From assembly GCA_025201765.1 (NCBI GenBank), contig MU623404.1, positions 62,001 through 126,000 of the forward strand: a DNA stretch of 64,000 bases. Reading direction: 5' to 3'. The notes beneath the pieces were generated by a model. It was not told where the DNA came from and did no database searches. It worked only from the letters and a program-made list of their open reading frames with translations. How positions within the stretch are numbered: the stretch's first letter is position 1; every line of letters begins with the position of its first letter. The DNA is from Daldinia sp. FL1419 (Eukaryota > Ascomycota > Sordariomycetes > Xylariales > Hypoxylaceae). Of the stretch, positions 36,301 through 49,021 are shown piece after piece. The translations under genes were made by a program, and so were the position numbers.

Positions 36301-39300
36301 AGTGGTGTTGGACACGGACAAACTTTACCTACTGAGCAAGTCAAGGCCGCACCTATCTATATTCCTGGAAAAGATGAATCACAAATCCCAGAACAAGACG
36401 AGGATGATAACATGTCGATCGAAACGCTGGTCCCTGAAACATCTATTCCAGAAGCACGTGAGGAGCAACTTCCAATTGAGACTCAGGAGTCCGACAAGGC
36501 ACCTGTACAGCTAGTCGAAGATATCGTTCCACCCGAGAGTAACCTGAAACCTATCAGGAAATCAACTTCTACCGAAGATAACTCCACCATCGTCGAGGGG
36601 CCAGCTCTCAGCCGTGAAGAACCAACCACACTTGAGCCGAAGACTCCTGAGATTGAAGGAGACAGTCCTACGGTTGAGCCGCGGCCGGTGCCAACACCGG
36701 AGTTAGCTCCTACCCCATCAGAATCCGTTGTCGATGAGAACTTTGCTACTCCTGAAGCCGAGATTGCTGTCCAACCGGAGACGTCTACTATTGAGCTGGG
36801 AACACCCTCGATTAAACCGGAGCACGATACCGTCGAGTTAGAAACTACTACTACTGGATCAGACATGCTGTCGGCTGAACCATCAATGACTCCTAAACAA
36901 GCTACTCCGAGCGGCGAACTAGACACGGCTAAAATCGATTTGGGTGTCAAAGAAACTCACGCCGAAGGGCCTAAGACTTCCGACGTACAGAAGGATATTC
37001 CTGCTACTGAAGCTAAACCAGCTGTGGTAGAGTCAGAAACGCCTATCGTTGGACTGGAGGAGATTGCCAATCCAGAGCCAATTATTCCTCAGAACGATCT
37101 GGCTCCTACCGGAACTGAGGCCCCCGCCGCTCACGTAGAGTCTACTATAGTTGGAACAGAGTTGGACTCCAAACAAGAACCCGCCCTAACCATCGCCGAG
37201 CCAGAGGAGCCAGAGCAATTTGCGCCGACCCCAGAAGCTTATCCTAGTGCTTCCGAGGAGGACGTGAAAAAGGAAAGAGATATGCAGCTGCCATCATCAG
37301 ACGATAAGCGGGCTGAATCCCCCGTCTCCGTTGAAGAGGCCGCACAGGAGACTAGTGTAGGGAATCCTAGTGGGCTTTCAGTCGGCCCACAAGCTCATAA
37401 TCAAGAGCAACTAAAAGCTGCTTCCCAGGAATTGCACGACGGCCGAATAGAAATACCTAAGGAAACTCCGTCTATAATAGAGGCATCGGCAGAGGAGATG
37501 AAATCAACAGCCCTTGAACCAGAAGTCCAAGCTGTTGATGAACAAATTCCAGCTCGGGGAGAAGAGGATCAGCTTCTTTCCAAATCATTGTCTCCTGCAG
37601 TGCAAACAGAGCACCAGCAACTTGATACCCCCGTGGAAGAATTCATGGAAGCACCAACTAGTCCGGTACTAACTGAAGGGCAATCAGCTCTACCTACTAC
37701 GGGCGAGCCAAGTAGCGGGCACGTAAAGCAAATACTTCAAGAGCCTAAAGTACCAAGTGAAGCCAACCGTGGTAACGAGGAGACGCCATCAGAAGTCCCT
37801 ACTCCATCCCAACCAATAGAGCTGGCATTAAACAGCCCCACGATTGAAAACCACGACGATCCGCAGCCTACAATTTCTGAGGAGCAGCCGCAGTCCATGT
37901 TGGAGCCAGTTTCAGAAGAGATCCGACCACCTGGCGATTCCATGAAGCCTAAGCTTTCCAATGTAGACAGAGAGCAATATGATGAACAGCCCTCTCTGGC
38001 TGAAGCTAGTCCACAACGTCCTTCCGAGCATCAGACAGGCGACTCGGAATTATTGGAGAACACCAACGTAGATGAATCATCATTGCAGCGCGATATACTT
38101 GACGGTGAAGACATTAGGGACAAGCAGGGACCTGTGTCAACCGATGCACCCGAGGCTCCACTTTCTAAACCCGACTCTAGCGAGAGTTCAGAAGATAAGC
38201 AAGACAAGTCAGCCGTACCACCTCAAGTAGTGGAGGAAGCATCAGGCGTAGAGCCAGCGACCGATGATACCCAACCACCGAGCTCTCTTAACGAAGTGGT
38301 TAATGATGAGGTACAGGAAATGGCCCAGTCGCAAGATGAACTCAACAGCAAGAAAGGGACAAGCAAAGGAATGAGACTAGATACCTCGGATGTCGTTGAT
38401 ACTTCTATAGCAACTGTACCCAGCCCGGAGCCTGTGCCCCAAGAAGCACCCTCAGAAGCTGATACCATTGAGTCCCAAGCTGCTACCGATGTGCTCCAAG
38501 AGTCGTCCCAGAATCTTGGCAGTGAATTAGGTGCATCAGTCGCAGAGGAACATTCGACTGCGCCCCAATCCACTGTGGAGGTCGTGCAAGAGCCAGTTTT
38601 AGAGAAGGCTGAACCAACCACCAAAGACGTTTCCCCCGAAGCAGACAACTCCGGCGAAGAATCCGGAAAGGAGGGCGAAGGAAGTCAACCGGATACCGTA
38701 GATGCCCCTGATGCTGCTGGTGCGCCTGCGTCAAGTGTGGAACCAGGTTCTGAGAAATCTGTGGTGGAACCCACGAATGTGGAGACGGAAGCTGATAGCA
38801 AACTGCCCTCCCCTTCCCTTGCTCCCCAAGTTGATGCGGCAGCTGTAACTCAAGTGGAGCATGAAGTTCCCGAGCCAGAGTCCACTCCTAGCAAGGAAGA
38901 CGGCGAAGACGAAAAGCTTGGTTCTACCCAAATTGAGACCGTCGCTAACAATACTCCCCAGGAAATACCGGAAGCTCTAGATACGCGGGTTGTTGCGGAC
39001 AAGGAATTAATATCCCCTACTCAACCCACCATTGAAAGAATTAGCGACGACATGCAGGTAATCATAGCGGAAGAAGAGACTAACGTATCACCGGGGACCG
39101 ATCAACTAGAAACGGACGAGAAATCTGAAAATACTCACACTAATGCCGAGGAGACACCTGCATCTGTTATCTCACCGGAAGTATCGGCCGAACCGAGTGC
39201 CATTCCAGAAGATACTGTGCGAGCCGGAGAGGAATCTGATCCAGATCTAGCCGCCCCTAGCATTGAAAGACCCGAGAAGGACGGAGAAGAGCACCAAAGC

Positions 39301-42300
39301 GCCCAACTCCCCGAACAAATCGAAAAGCACTCCACAGAGGTTCCACCGGCAACGGTCAGCGAAGCTCCCGTAACCAATTCTGATAGGGTTTCTATTGATG
39401 TATCCCTCCCGTCGGATACCCGACCTGAACCTGAGGACCATTCTCATGGGACATCGGATAATATTGGCGAGGCAACCAAAACTGAGCAAGAGCCATCTCA
39501 AGATCAGCCAGTAGAGCCATTAGACCAGCTTACCGAGCCTATTGAGGCTACGACACAATCCAATGCCCCTGACGATATCCAAAGCGGACTGGATTCAAAG
39601 GATATTGAGGTATCTACAACTGCCGAAGAGCCAACCCCTGAAAAGGACACAAACGATTCAGAAGGAATCCCGAACGGCCTTTTGGTGGGGAGCCTACCAA
39701 ATGATAAGTCTGATGGTGCCCAAAAAACCCCAGGTGAGGTTATACCAGCGGTGCAGGGAAGTGCCAATGACAGTATCCCGATTAAGGCAGACGTTATCCA
39801 GGACCCTTCTACTCAGGACGTGCCCCAAGTTATTCCAAGCTTGCCCCCTCAAGATAATTCCCCCACGGAAGCCAGTCCACCAGTCGCCCTCGAAACACAG
39901 GATAAGAGTGAGCAGCCTACAGACGGTATGACAGATGACAGCGTTCTAGCAACCTCTCAAGTCGACGAGTCGACCGAGGCCATGCCTATTAGTGCTGAAG
40001 ACGACCAACCCAGTCCTGCAGAACATATGAACCTTGGTGATATGCAAGTCGGGCCTAGTTTATTAGCCGATAATAAGAGTCAAACCACTATAGAAGTGCT
40101 TCCGACGATTGAGGAAGAGGGCGAAAGTGAGGGCCAAGAAACACCCCAAGAAACACCCGAGCCCACAATGGGAGCAGCAGTGCCAGTAGATGAGGCAAGC
40201 ATAGAGGTCCTTTCCTCTGGCCCCGTCGAAATACCCCCCACCATACCCCAAGATCAGACTAATCCAGGTGAAGTTACACCAGAAGCTCCAACGATAGCTA
40301 AGTCAGAGGAGTCGGTGTCTCAGCCGCATCAAGATGACCCACAGAACCCTATAACAGAAGATAAGGGGAAGGGGAAGGAGATTAGCCCAGTACAGGAACA
40401 GAAGCCCGAGTCGTCCCCCTTACCAATAGAAACTCCGACCGAACAGCCGCAAGCCCCTATTCCCGAGAGCAATCAACCGCAAGATGTGATGCCTGTGGAT
40501 TCACACCCGGTTCAAGAAGAGATAAAGACGGAACCACACTTGACTGAGCAAGACACGTCTGGTCCACCCGATATACCTACCCCCGGAACGAGCAAGACCG
40601 CGGCCGGCACAATAGAATCATCTCCCTCAATAAAAGAGCCCGAGGCTGAGCCACGACCATCGGATGTTACGGGTACAACCCTCCAATCTCAAAATTCTGA
40701 GCAGGAACCAGGAGTTCAAACAGACAAGGCAGGTGACGATGTGCTGATAACCAGGCCTGAGATCGCCCCAAGTGGAGAAGTTATAAATGTCCAGGACCAG
40801 GAGAAAACTCGCCAAACCAGAAATCTAACTGAAAACGCTATGCTAGAGGAAGAACCCGTGGCTGAGTATGTACGCGACGACGAAAGCCTGGAAAGTATGG
40901 TCACGTCCAGGCCAAAGAAAATCAAAAAAAGGAAAAAGCGAGGAACCCAGTCAATCCTAGACGGCACCGCGTCTATACCAAGCCAAGATCCCACCGAGTG
41001 TATTTCAAGCATGCCAGCAGCCGCCGACGAATCCGTTAATCCTACCAAGAGCGCTATGCCTACAATTAGTGAAGAGTTTTTTCCCTTGCCCTCGGATAGA
41101 GTGGACGAGCCGATCGAAACTGCACTTATGATAGCCCAACAAGATATCCCCAACTCGTATACGGATACCCAACCTATCGCAGCTGATGCTAAGGAGATTT
41201 CAGAGGCAGAACCTACAAGCCCCAAGAGTGTCTCGATAGACAAGGAAAGTGAAGAAAACAAACTAACCCCTCTAGATGACGTCCTCCCCGAGCAGAGTTT
41301 AGAAAAGCCGGCCGAGGAAAGTCTAGCGGTCCTTCCTATCTACGAACAAGGTGAAAGTCATACCCTAGCCCCCACAGAAGCCTCGATGGAAGAGAGTTTG
41401 GAGAACCTTATCTTGCCGAAAAGAGATACAGAAGAGGAAGCTAAGAGGGATAACATCTATGATGAGAATACTCCCGAAGCCGAAACAAGTCAAGTGTCTA
41501 TGGGTACAATAGGCAATAGTGAGCAGATGGAGATCGATGCTTCTAACCCCCCACAAAGTCCTCGGGGCGCAGACATTATTGATTTTGGCGACGTTGAAAA
41601 TAAGGAAGACATAGAAATCAAGGATGTTGGTCATTCGGATGATGTACAGTCACAAGAACAAAATCAAGCAGGATTTGAGTCTGCAATTCGGCCAGATATA
41701 AGTGAACCCCCGGAGATTGAAAATATAGCAATCGAAAGCTTGAAGGATGAAAAGATCAATGAGGTGGTTCCCACTAAAAAGAGCAAGAAGAGCAAGAAAA
41801 AGCAGCGTGCAAGCTTACGGGAAGATGAAACGACTTTACAGCAAGAACCAGCTCAGCCCATTGGCGATCCAATAGCGAGTACAGCAACGGCCGAACAGAT
41901 TGATACGGCAAATCCCTTTATTCAGGAAGATCTAGCAGACCAAGACGCAACGGATCTCATGCGCGCCCAAAATGACGAGGAGAAGGGGGCAAGCATCCAA
42001 AAGCCTGAATCTGAAACTCAGATGCCAACTGAACTCGAGCCAGATTTCATTCCCCAGGAGCTTCGGCAACCAGAATCATCTATAGAAGTTAGCTCTACTA
42101 GTGTACCTCCTACGAGCGTGCAGGATACTGTCCCTGTTGAAGAGACCGAGCCAACCGGATTACCGGGAGCACCGGCTGAGTCTGCCGATACCGATGAAGC
42201 CCCGAACCTAAATATACAGGATAGCAGGCCTTCTGCTGATAATCTTTCTATAGCGGCGCCAACCCAGGTTGTCGAGGAGCAGGTCCACGGGGACTCAATA

Positions 42301-45300
42301 CCAGAATCTGATATTCCTCTATTAGACCAGTTCCCCGCTGAGAATATTACTGTTCCTATCATCGACAAACTTGATACTGAAGATACCGCTCGGCTAGACA
42401 CTGTTAGTCAGGTACCAGAACAACAAACTGATATTCTCTCAAGCCTCTCTCAAGAACCTGCTTCTCAAGATCTAGAACAACTAGGTGAAAAGCATGAGGA
42501 AGTCAAGGAACTTATCGCTTCTGATACCCTAGCCGGGGATGTACAACCCGAGACCTCGGTGCCAAAGGAGGCTATACAAGCACAGGATTTGCTAAAACAA
42601 GAGTCCATACGGCCTGGGGAAACGATAGCCTCAGAAGAGTTAATAAAGCAGGAAGAGCTACCCGAATTGGAAGAGTTGCCCGGAATAGAAGAGCCCATTC
42701 AACAAAGCGAGCCTGAGCAGCCGGCGTCCGTGTCCCAAGAACCCTTGCAGACAGAAGTATCCGTACAAGAAGAACCGGCACAAACAAATGAGTCCGCGCA
42801 ACGCTCTGAACCGGAGAATTTTCCTCGAGAAGAAGCACCTACGCGGCTGGAACGCTCTGTAACCCCTGCCCCGGAGTTCCCCGTCGTCTTGGACGAAATC
42901 GATTCTACACCAACAAAGAAGTCCAGGAAAAACAAGAAAAAGAAGAAGGCCAGTCAAGCTGAACCAGATCATATATCGGAAATCGTACAGCCAATTGAGC
43001 CCCCAGGAGAAACAGTGCCTCCGGAGCAATCAGTAAAGCAACCCATAGAGCCATATGCTGGGCAACGGACGAGCTGGGGGTTCTTTGGTGGACTTACCGA
43101 CTCGTTCAGGGATCTTTTGGGTATACAAGAACCTACGGTGGCTTCGAAGGACAATAAAAATGCAGAGGGCTCCCCAGTTACCAAGCCAAGGTCCAAGATG
43201 GAGGAAAATGGAGCTAGCGAACCCGAGACAGGGCCTACACCTAAAACCGTGCCCTCGTTAGAATCGGCAGAACAGTCATCTATGCTTGAGCAGCCTCAAG
43301 AATCTCAACAGCCTGCCGATCAGCCTACTAGCGATGATACACCAGCAATTGTCACAGATGCCGTATCTGAAGACGTCTCACCCGAAGTGACTGCAAGCAA
43401 GAAATCCAAGAAGAAGAAAAAGAAAGCAAGCCAAGCTAGTCAAGAGCCCGAGTCCAGCAATACTGCCTCTCTAGAAACCCAAGAGCAACTAATTCCGCCT
43501 GAGGAGCCTTCTATACAAGAGAGCCAGGAACAACCCGACGCTCTATCTAAGGCAGAGGAGGTCAAGGCCGTGAAGGAAAAAGCTAAACCTAGAGAAGATG
43601 TCACCCAATCCTCCGGTAGCAAAATGTCCAAGAAGGAAAGGCGAAAGATGAAGAAATTGGCCGCTCTAGCTGCCGAATTATTCCAGCCCGAACCTAACTC
43701 GAATGCCAACGACGAGCCAATGGCGCGTAAACCAGTCCCAAGTCCCTCAGAGCAACCTTCAGAGCCAGTAAACCCGACCTCGAAAGCGCAAACTGCCCCT
43801 ACTACGAGTGTAGCATCAATAGAGCCTCAGGAAGAGAGTTTGCAGCCAATATTGGAAGCCGAATCCTCAACTCAACCTATCCAAGAACGCATTGGAGATC
43901 TCGCCGAAAGAAAAGATGAAGAGATAGACGTGCCTACGATCCTCGAAGACAGTCCGGCTCCCATCTCCGAGCAGGCCCCGATAAGCTTTGAAACGGACAA
44001 TACGAATAAGGATGCGCCTTCAGATAGTATTGTCAATGCCACAAGTGAAGTCGCACGAGACGTACAAGAACCCAAGGAAAATTTACCCGACGTCACTATC
44101 GGAACTCGTGAGGAAGAACAAGACACTCGAGTGTTTAGTACCCCCAACCTAGACACCAAACCCTCCGACTCCGACTCCGACCCGCAGCCTTGGGGCTTGC
44201 CTGAAGCCGAAAAGCAAAACGAGACAACAACCAACATGGAACTTCTACTAAGCGAAGAACAGCCGTCGGAAGAGTCAGTTAAGAGACCTCGGGCAAGTAC
44301 CCCTGGGCAGCAGGAATTGCCTACCAATCAGCGACTCGATGCCGAGCCCTCCCTATCGAAAGAGCTGGAACCTCCGTCTCCCTCTATTAGTCGCAAGAAG
44401 GCAAAGAAGGACAGGAAAAAGAAAAGACTAAGTGCCCAAGCCGGATTAGAAACGGGCTCAGGGAGCCAAACGCCCGTAAGCCAAGGACCGAATATAAGTA
44501 ATGGGTCGGGCGACATTACCACAGGGGATCCCACAGCTCAGGGACCGGAAAGGACAACGGTAAATGAGGGTGAGTGGTTAGAATCTCCAATTAATTCCTT
44601 ACTAGATAAGACACGCCGCAAAGTGTCGGGCACTTCTACTCCTCTAGAGTCCATAGAAGATGTACTGGCAAACGCTTCTCCAGATACAATAGCAAGAGAG
44701 AACGCCCCGAGAAGACTGACGTTAGAAAATATATCAGAAGTCGAAGGGCAAAGTTCTAAAGCAGAGGACGTCGAAGAGGAAACCCCCCCCAAGTCGAAAG
44801 ACCAAGACCAAAATGCTGAGAATATCAATATCAGTCAACCTGACAAGAGCAGCGTAGAACTCCTGGCGACCACTCGACCTCCGTCGTCCGTATCAGAGCG
44901 CCATCCTGACAGAGGGTCTCTTAGCGAAGCCAGGCAAGATACTTTAGGCCATATCGAGTTGCCGGCACCTGTTACCCCTCCTCGGACTCCATCAACAGTT
45001 GCAGCGCGCACGGTCAATGTTGACCTTTCGCCAGCCCAGCTAAGTAGTCACGTGGAACACGAGCGTCCGTTCGATCAATCACCACAGCCGGGTAAGAGGA
45101 TCAAGACCCATCTAACAAGCGATGACGCTATAAGATCCGGACTCGTTCCCGCTCAATCCAAATCCCCTCGAGGCATCGAGAGCTCTTATTACGATTCCGG
45201 CGGGCTGCTACCACCTGCGGGTTCACATATCACGGATACTAGTGGCGACGACGTTATTTCGGATATCACACCTACCCAAGAAATTACAGCCCCCTATCCC

Positions 45301-48300
45301 GAGTCTCAGCTAATTCCGACGGCTGAAAACTCTCACGATATTGAAAATAAACGCAGTGTGAAACAAAGCAGTACTTTAGGTTTACTTCCGGTACTTACTC
45401 CGCTGCCAGCAATTGAGATTCCATTTTTGGGAGGACAGGTTTCGAATGAGGCTCGGACTCGCGATGACGCATTGGAAAACATAACACGGGAACCTATTAG
45501 CGACGCGCCACTGACAGCAATGGCCGGGGATATTTCCGCCTCGCCCGTAGAGTTGCCACCAAGTCAATTGGGTCCTGAGCATGTAGAAAAAGAAAAAACA
45601 CGGACCATTCAGCCTAAGGCTCTGCAGTCAAGCCCCATTCAAGATACGACCACACCTGCACGTAAGATTGCAGCCATTCTTATGGAATCGCATTTTCATT
45701 CGTTCAAGAAGGGACAGGAGATTTATAATGATGCAGTCCCAACAATTCCGGAAAACATCGCCAGGACGCCCTCCATTCAAGAGCTTGCGCACCCACCTGA
45801 CAACCGTGCAATGCTAGAAATGTCCGAGGCCAAAGGACTTGAGAAGCATACGAAAGATAACACAAGCGAGTTGGAAACTGGTTCGAGTACAGAGATACCA
45901 GAACGAGCAGAGACACCATCCTCTAGTCTTAAAGAGATAGGGCCGTCTAAAGCTCTCCCTGCGCAGATCAACGTAACCCAGGATATCGAAAGTCCAGTAG
46001 TAGGGCGAGAAGTACGAAGAAGTTTAATGGAGTCTCACGATACCGGCTACGGTAGTCCGGAGGCAAGGGATCTACCCACTACTGAAATCATTCAAAAGGT
46101 GGACGGTTTGGATACATCAGAGCACGGAAGTGAGCTTTCGGAGTTAGCAGTGGAGCGCGAAATAGACGAGGCATCATTAAAGTCACCAAGTCCAAGACAT
46201 TTAATTCAAGACTACGGAACTCCTGGCCGCAGCTCTCCCCGCGTCCTTCCTCCGGTAAAGGAGGAGACGCGCGAAGAGCTACAAAGCGAAGGACGGAATC
46301 GGGATCACGACGTGAAGGAAAATAAGCTATCAGTTATTACGGAGGCAAATAGGGACAGCGGGTTCGCAACGGGTTCGCCAAACCCGATGCGACAGGATTC
46401 TATGGAGGAATTGAGCGTGCGAGACAGCGGTGTGCATCTGCGCGATTGGGCCGAAGACACGCCCAAAAAATCAGAAAGACGGCAAGACGAGAGCAGCAGC
46501 ACGAATCAAACTCCTCAGCCAAATGAAAAAGGAAGCAAGAAGCTAGGGTTGGGAAGTGAGATAGCAAAATTAAGCACTCCGACTAATCGCGGTCAAGACG
46601 AGGTTCACGAGGTTCAAAGGATTCTAGACGTTAGGAAAACGCGAATGTCTAAATCTCAAGACGTGGGACAAAGAAGTATATCGGATACGATGAGCACGAT
46701 GAGTACACTGAGTACTATGAGTGCTATAAGTCGAGAGTCGACACCGGGGATGGAATATCAAGCGAGACGATCGGCATCTAACACGAGTATTTCACGATTA
46801 AAAACACCGGAATCGCAGACATATCAGTCGAGTTCGTTTCGGCCTGAAAGTCCAGGCGGATATAATTTTCGATCAGGCTCCAACACGCCACCCCTTGCCC
46901 TCAGACGCAAGGGTAAGCGAATGAGCGGTGACCTTCGATCTCTGAGCTCCAACCTCTCCAATAATAACAACAGTTCGAGAGAAAATCTCCACCAGAACCA
47001 TTCATCTCAACTTCAGCAAACCAGCATTCCCGTGGCTAACGAGGGCCGAGTCCGAGCCAAGGACATGACCGACGTATACGTGAGTATCTGATTTTATTCC
47101 ATTTTATTCCTATTTTTATTCTTATTCTTATTATTTTACTTATTTATTTTTTTTCGTTAATGAATTATTTCTATTCGCGAACCGTGCGCTTTTATTTTCT
47201 TCTTCCTTGCTATCCCTCCTCCATTTACAAGCAAGCACACAACCCCATATCATATCATATCGAATCGAATCGAATCGAGCCATGACCACTACCGCCACTT
47301 TATTTGCTAACCCCCATATGCAGGATGGCTACGGCGAGGGCCGCATTGGATCCCCACGGTCCCCAACGCGCCCACAAAGCATGCGTCGTCGGCAGAGCAT
47401 ACAGGTTCTAGAACTCGAATCCAGAGTTGAGCAATTACTCGCAGAGAATCGCGCGCTAGCCGATGCAAAGGCCCACGTCGAACAAAATCTATCCCATCGA
47501 AATGCCGCCGCTATCGAGCGTGACGCCGAAATCGAAAGTCTCAAGGCTTCACTCGAATGGCTACGTAAAGAAGTTACTCGATTGACCGAAATCAACGAAG
47601 GACTTAATAGCGCCAATAACGTCCTCGCTCTTCAACATAATGACAAGTACAATCATCTTCAATCTCAACACGCGTCGACGGCCAAAGAACTCGAAGACTC
47701 TCGTGTAGCTCGAAATAATTACGACAGGGCATTACAAGAAAAAGACAGCGAGATTCAAGAATTGCGCGCTCAGCTCGAAGTTACCAAAGAGCAGGTCAGG
47801 GAGATGCAACGACAGATACTCGCTCAGAAACCCCCCGACGTCGATTTCCTTCGTCTCAAAGATGAAGATCACTTTGATCATCGCTGCCAGCAATTATGCC
47901 AACACGTGCAGCAATGGGTTCTTCGTTTCTCTAAATTCTCCGATATGCGCGCTTGTCGATTGACGGGTGAAATCAACGACGAGAAGATTATCGACAGATT
48001 AGACAACGCAGTCCTAGACGGTTCCGACGTCGACGTCTATCTTAGCGACCGAGTAAAGCGTCGCGACATCTTCATGTCCATGACCATGAACATGATCTGG
48101 GAGTTTGTCTTTACGCGCTACCTTTTCGGAATGGATCGGGAACACCGCCAAAAGCTCAAGTCTCTCGAGAAGCTTCTCTTCGAAGTTGGACCACCCGCTG
48201 CCGTTCGCCAGTGGCGCGCGATAACGTTAACGCTACTATCGAAGCGACCAGCGTTTGGTGATCAGCGCAACCAGGATACCGAGGCCGTCGTGCAGGCCAT

Positions 48301-48850
48301 CTTCCAGACCCTATGCATGATTCTTCCACCTCCATCCAACCTAGAGGCCCAAATACAATCGCAACTCCGCCGTGTCATGCGCGAAGCCGTCGATCTTTCA
48401 ATTGAGATGCGTACGCAGCGAGCTGAATACATGATGTTGCCGCCTTTGCAACCTGAGTACGACGCCAACGGCGATTTGGTACGTACTGTCGCTTTCAACG
48501 CCGCACTCATGAACGAACGATCAGGAGGCACTGTCACAAACGAACAATACGAAAGTCAGCGCGCTATCGTCCGAACGGTACTTTTCCCGCTTGTAGTTAA
48601 AAAGGGCGACGATAACGGCGTCGGAGACGAAGAGGTCGTCATCTGTCCTGCACAGGTGCTCGTCGCCAAGCCTCCACCTCGTGCCACCATTCGCATGGTG
48701 ACACCTACATCCGATGCAGGCACTCCGCTATCACGAGGCGCCACGCCTTCGGCTGCTGCCCCTAGTACCGTAAGCCTCCAAATGCAGGACGCCCCCCTCC
48801 CCATCCCAACTCCCCCGCAAGAAGCAGAGTACTTAGAAGGCGGCATCTAG
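30349..48850 (+). CDS. lah: leashin (LAH), giant Woronin-body / septal-pore tether, fused LAH-1/LAH-2 form
   Basis: Leashin ties Woronin bodies to the cell cortex or septal pore rim: its N-terminus binds the Woronin-body membrane protein WSC and its C-terminus the cortex or pore (known from Neurospora). Two exons: 30349-47079 (5577 codons, uninterrupted) and 47324-48850, intron 244 bp with GTGAGT donor, GCTAAC branch and ATGCAG acceptor, phase 0; product about 6085 aa. The N-terminus is Arg/Ser-rich with a GLGAFFGGGGSSSSS motif near 77-91. The middle is thousands of disordered Pro/Glu/Ser/Thr residues (annotators often call this 'involucrin repeat'). It is broken by Lys clusters such as KKSKKSKKKQRAS (about 3810), KKSRKNKKKKKAS (4188) and KKSKKKKKKAS (4350), and by WGFFGGLTDSFRDLLG (about 4243). 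Exon 2 encodes RRRQSIQ, a coiled coil (about 5605-5746) and a conserved helical domain. Start: MM at 30349 follows in-frame stops. Confidence 0.87.
47163..47281 (+). promoter_or_regulatory. possible internal promoter / 5' leader for a short leashin isoform
   Basis: Inside the leashin intron lies a CT-rich tract (TTATTTTCTTCTTCCTTGC) and a CAAGCAAGCACACAACC segment. It is followed by three CATAT and three CGAAT pentamers and then GAGCCATGACC, a good context for a fungal start codon. The ATG at 47282 runs in frame through the acceptor into exon 2 and would give 522 aa: the coiled coil and conserved C-terminal domain only. Inference from sequence; no transcript evidence. Confidence 0.35.
47246..47275. 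repeat. pentamer repeats (CATAT)x3 then (CGAAT)x3
   Basis: Six 5-bp units in a row, two types of three, ending 6 bases before the in-frame ATG in the leashin intron. Confidence 0.95.
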
Positions 48851-49021
48851 AAAATGGTTACTTCCTCACGGGTAAAAGCTGCTGCTGACGCGGGATCCAA
48901 TAACGATCACCACGACCGCCATCGTCACCATCATGATCATGATCACCATCACCATCACCACAACAAAACTAATCGTAATAATCATAAACGGAGGGGTTCG
49001 ACTAAGAAGGATACGCGTTAA
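48851..49021 (+). other. in-frame His-rich open extension after the leashin stop codon
   Basis: After the TAG at 48848-48850 the same frame stays open for 56 codons to a TAA at 49019-49021. The second codon is ATG (48854). The encoded peptide begins KMVTSSRVKAAADAGSNN, is very His-rich in the middle (a run of six His) and ends in a basic KRRGSTKKDTR. It may be a lost C-terminus of leashin behind a new stop, a readthrough extension, or coincidence in 3' UTR. Confidence 0.45.
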
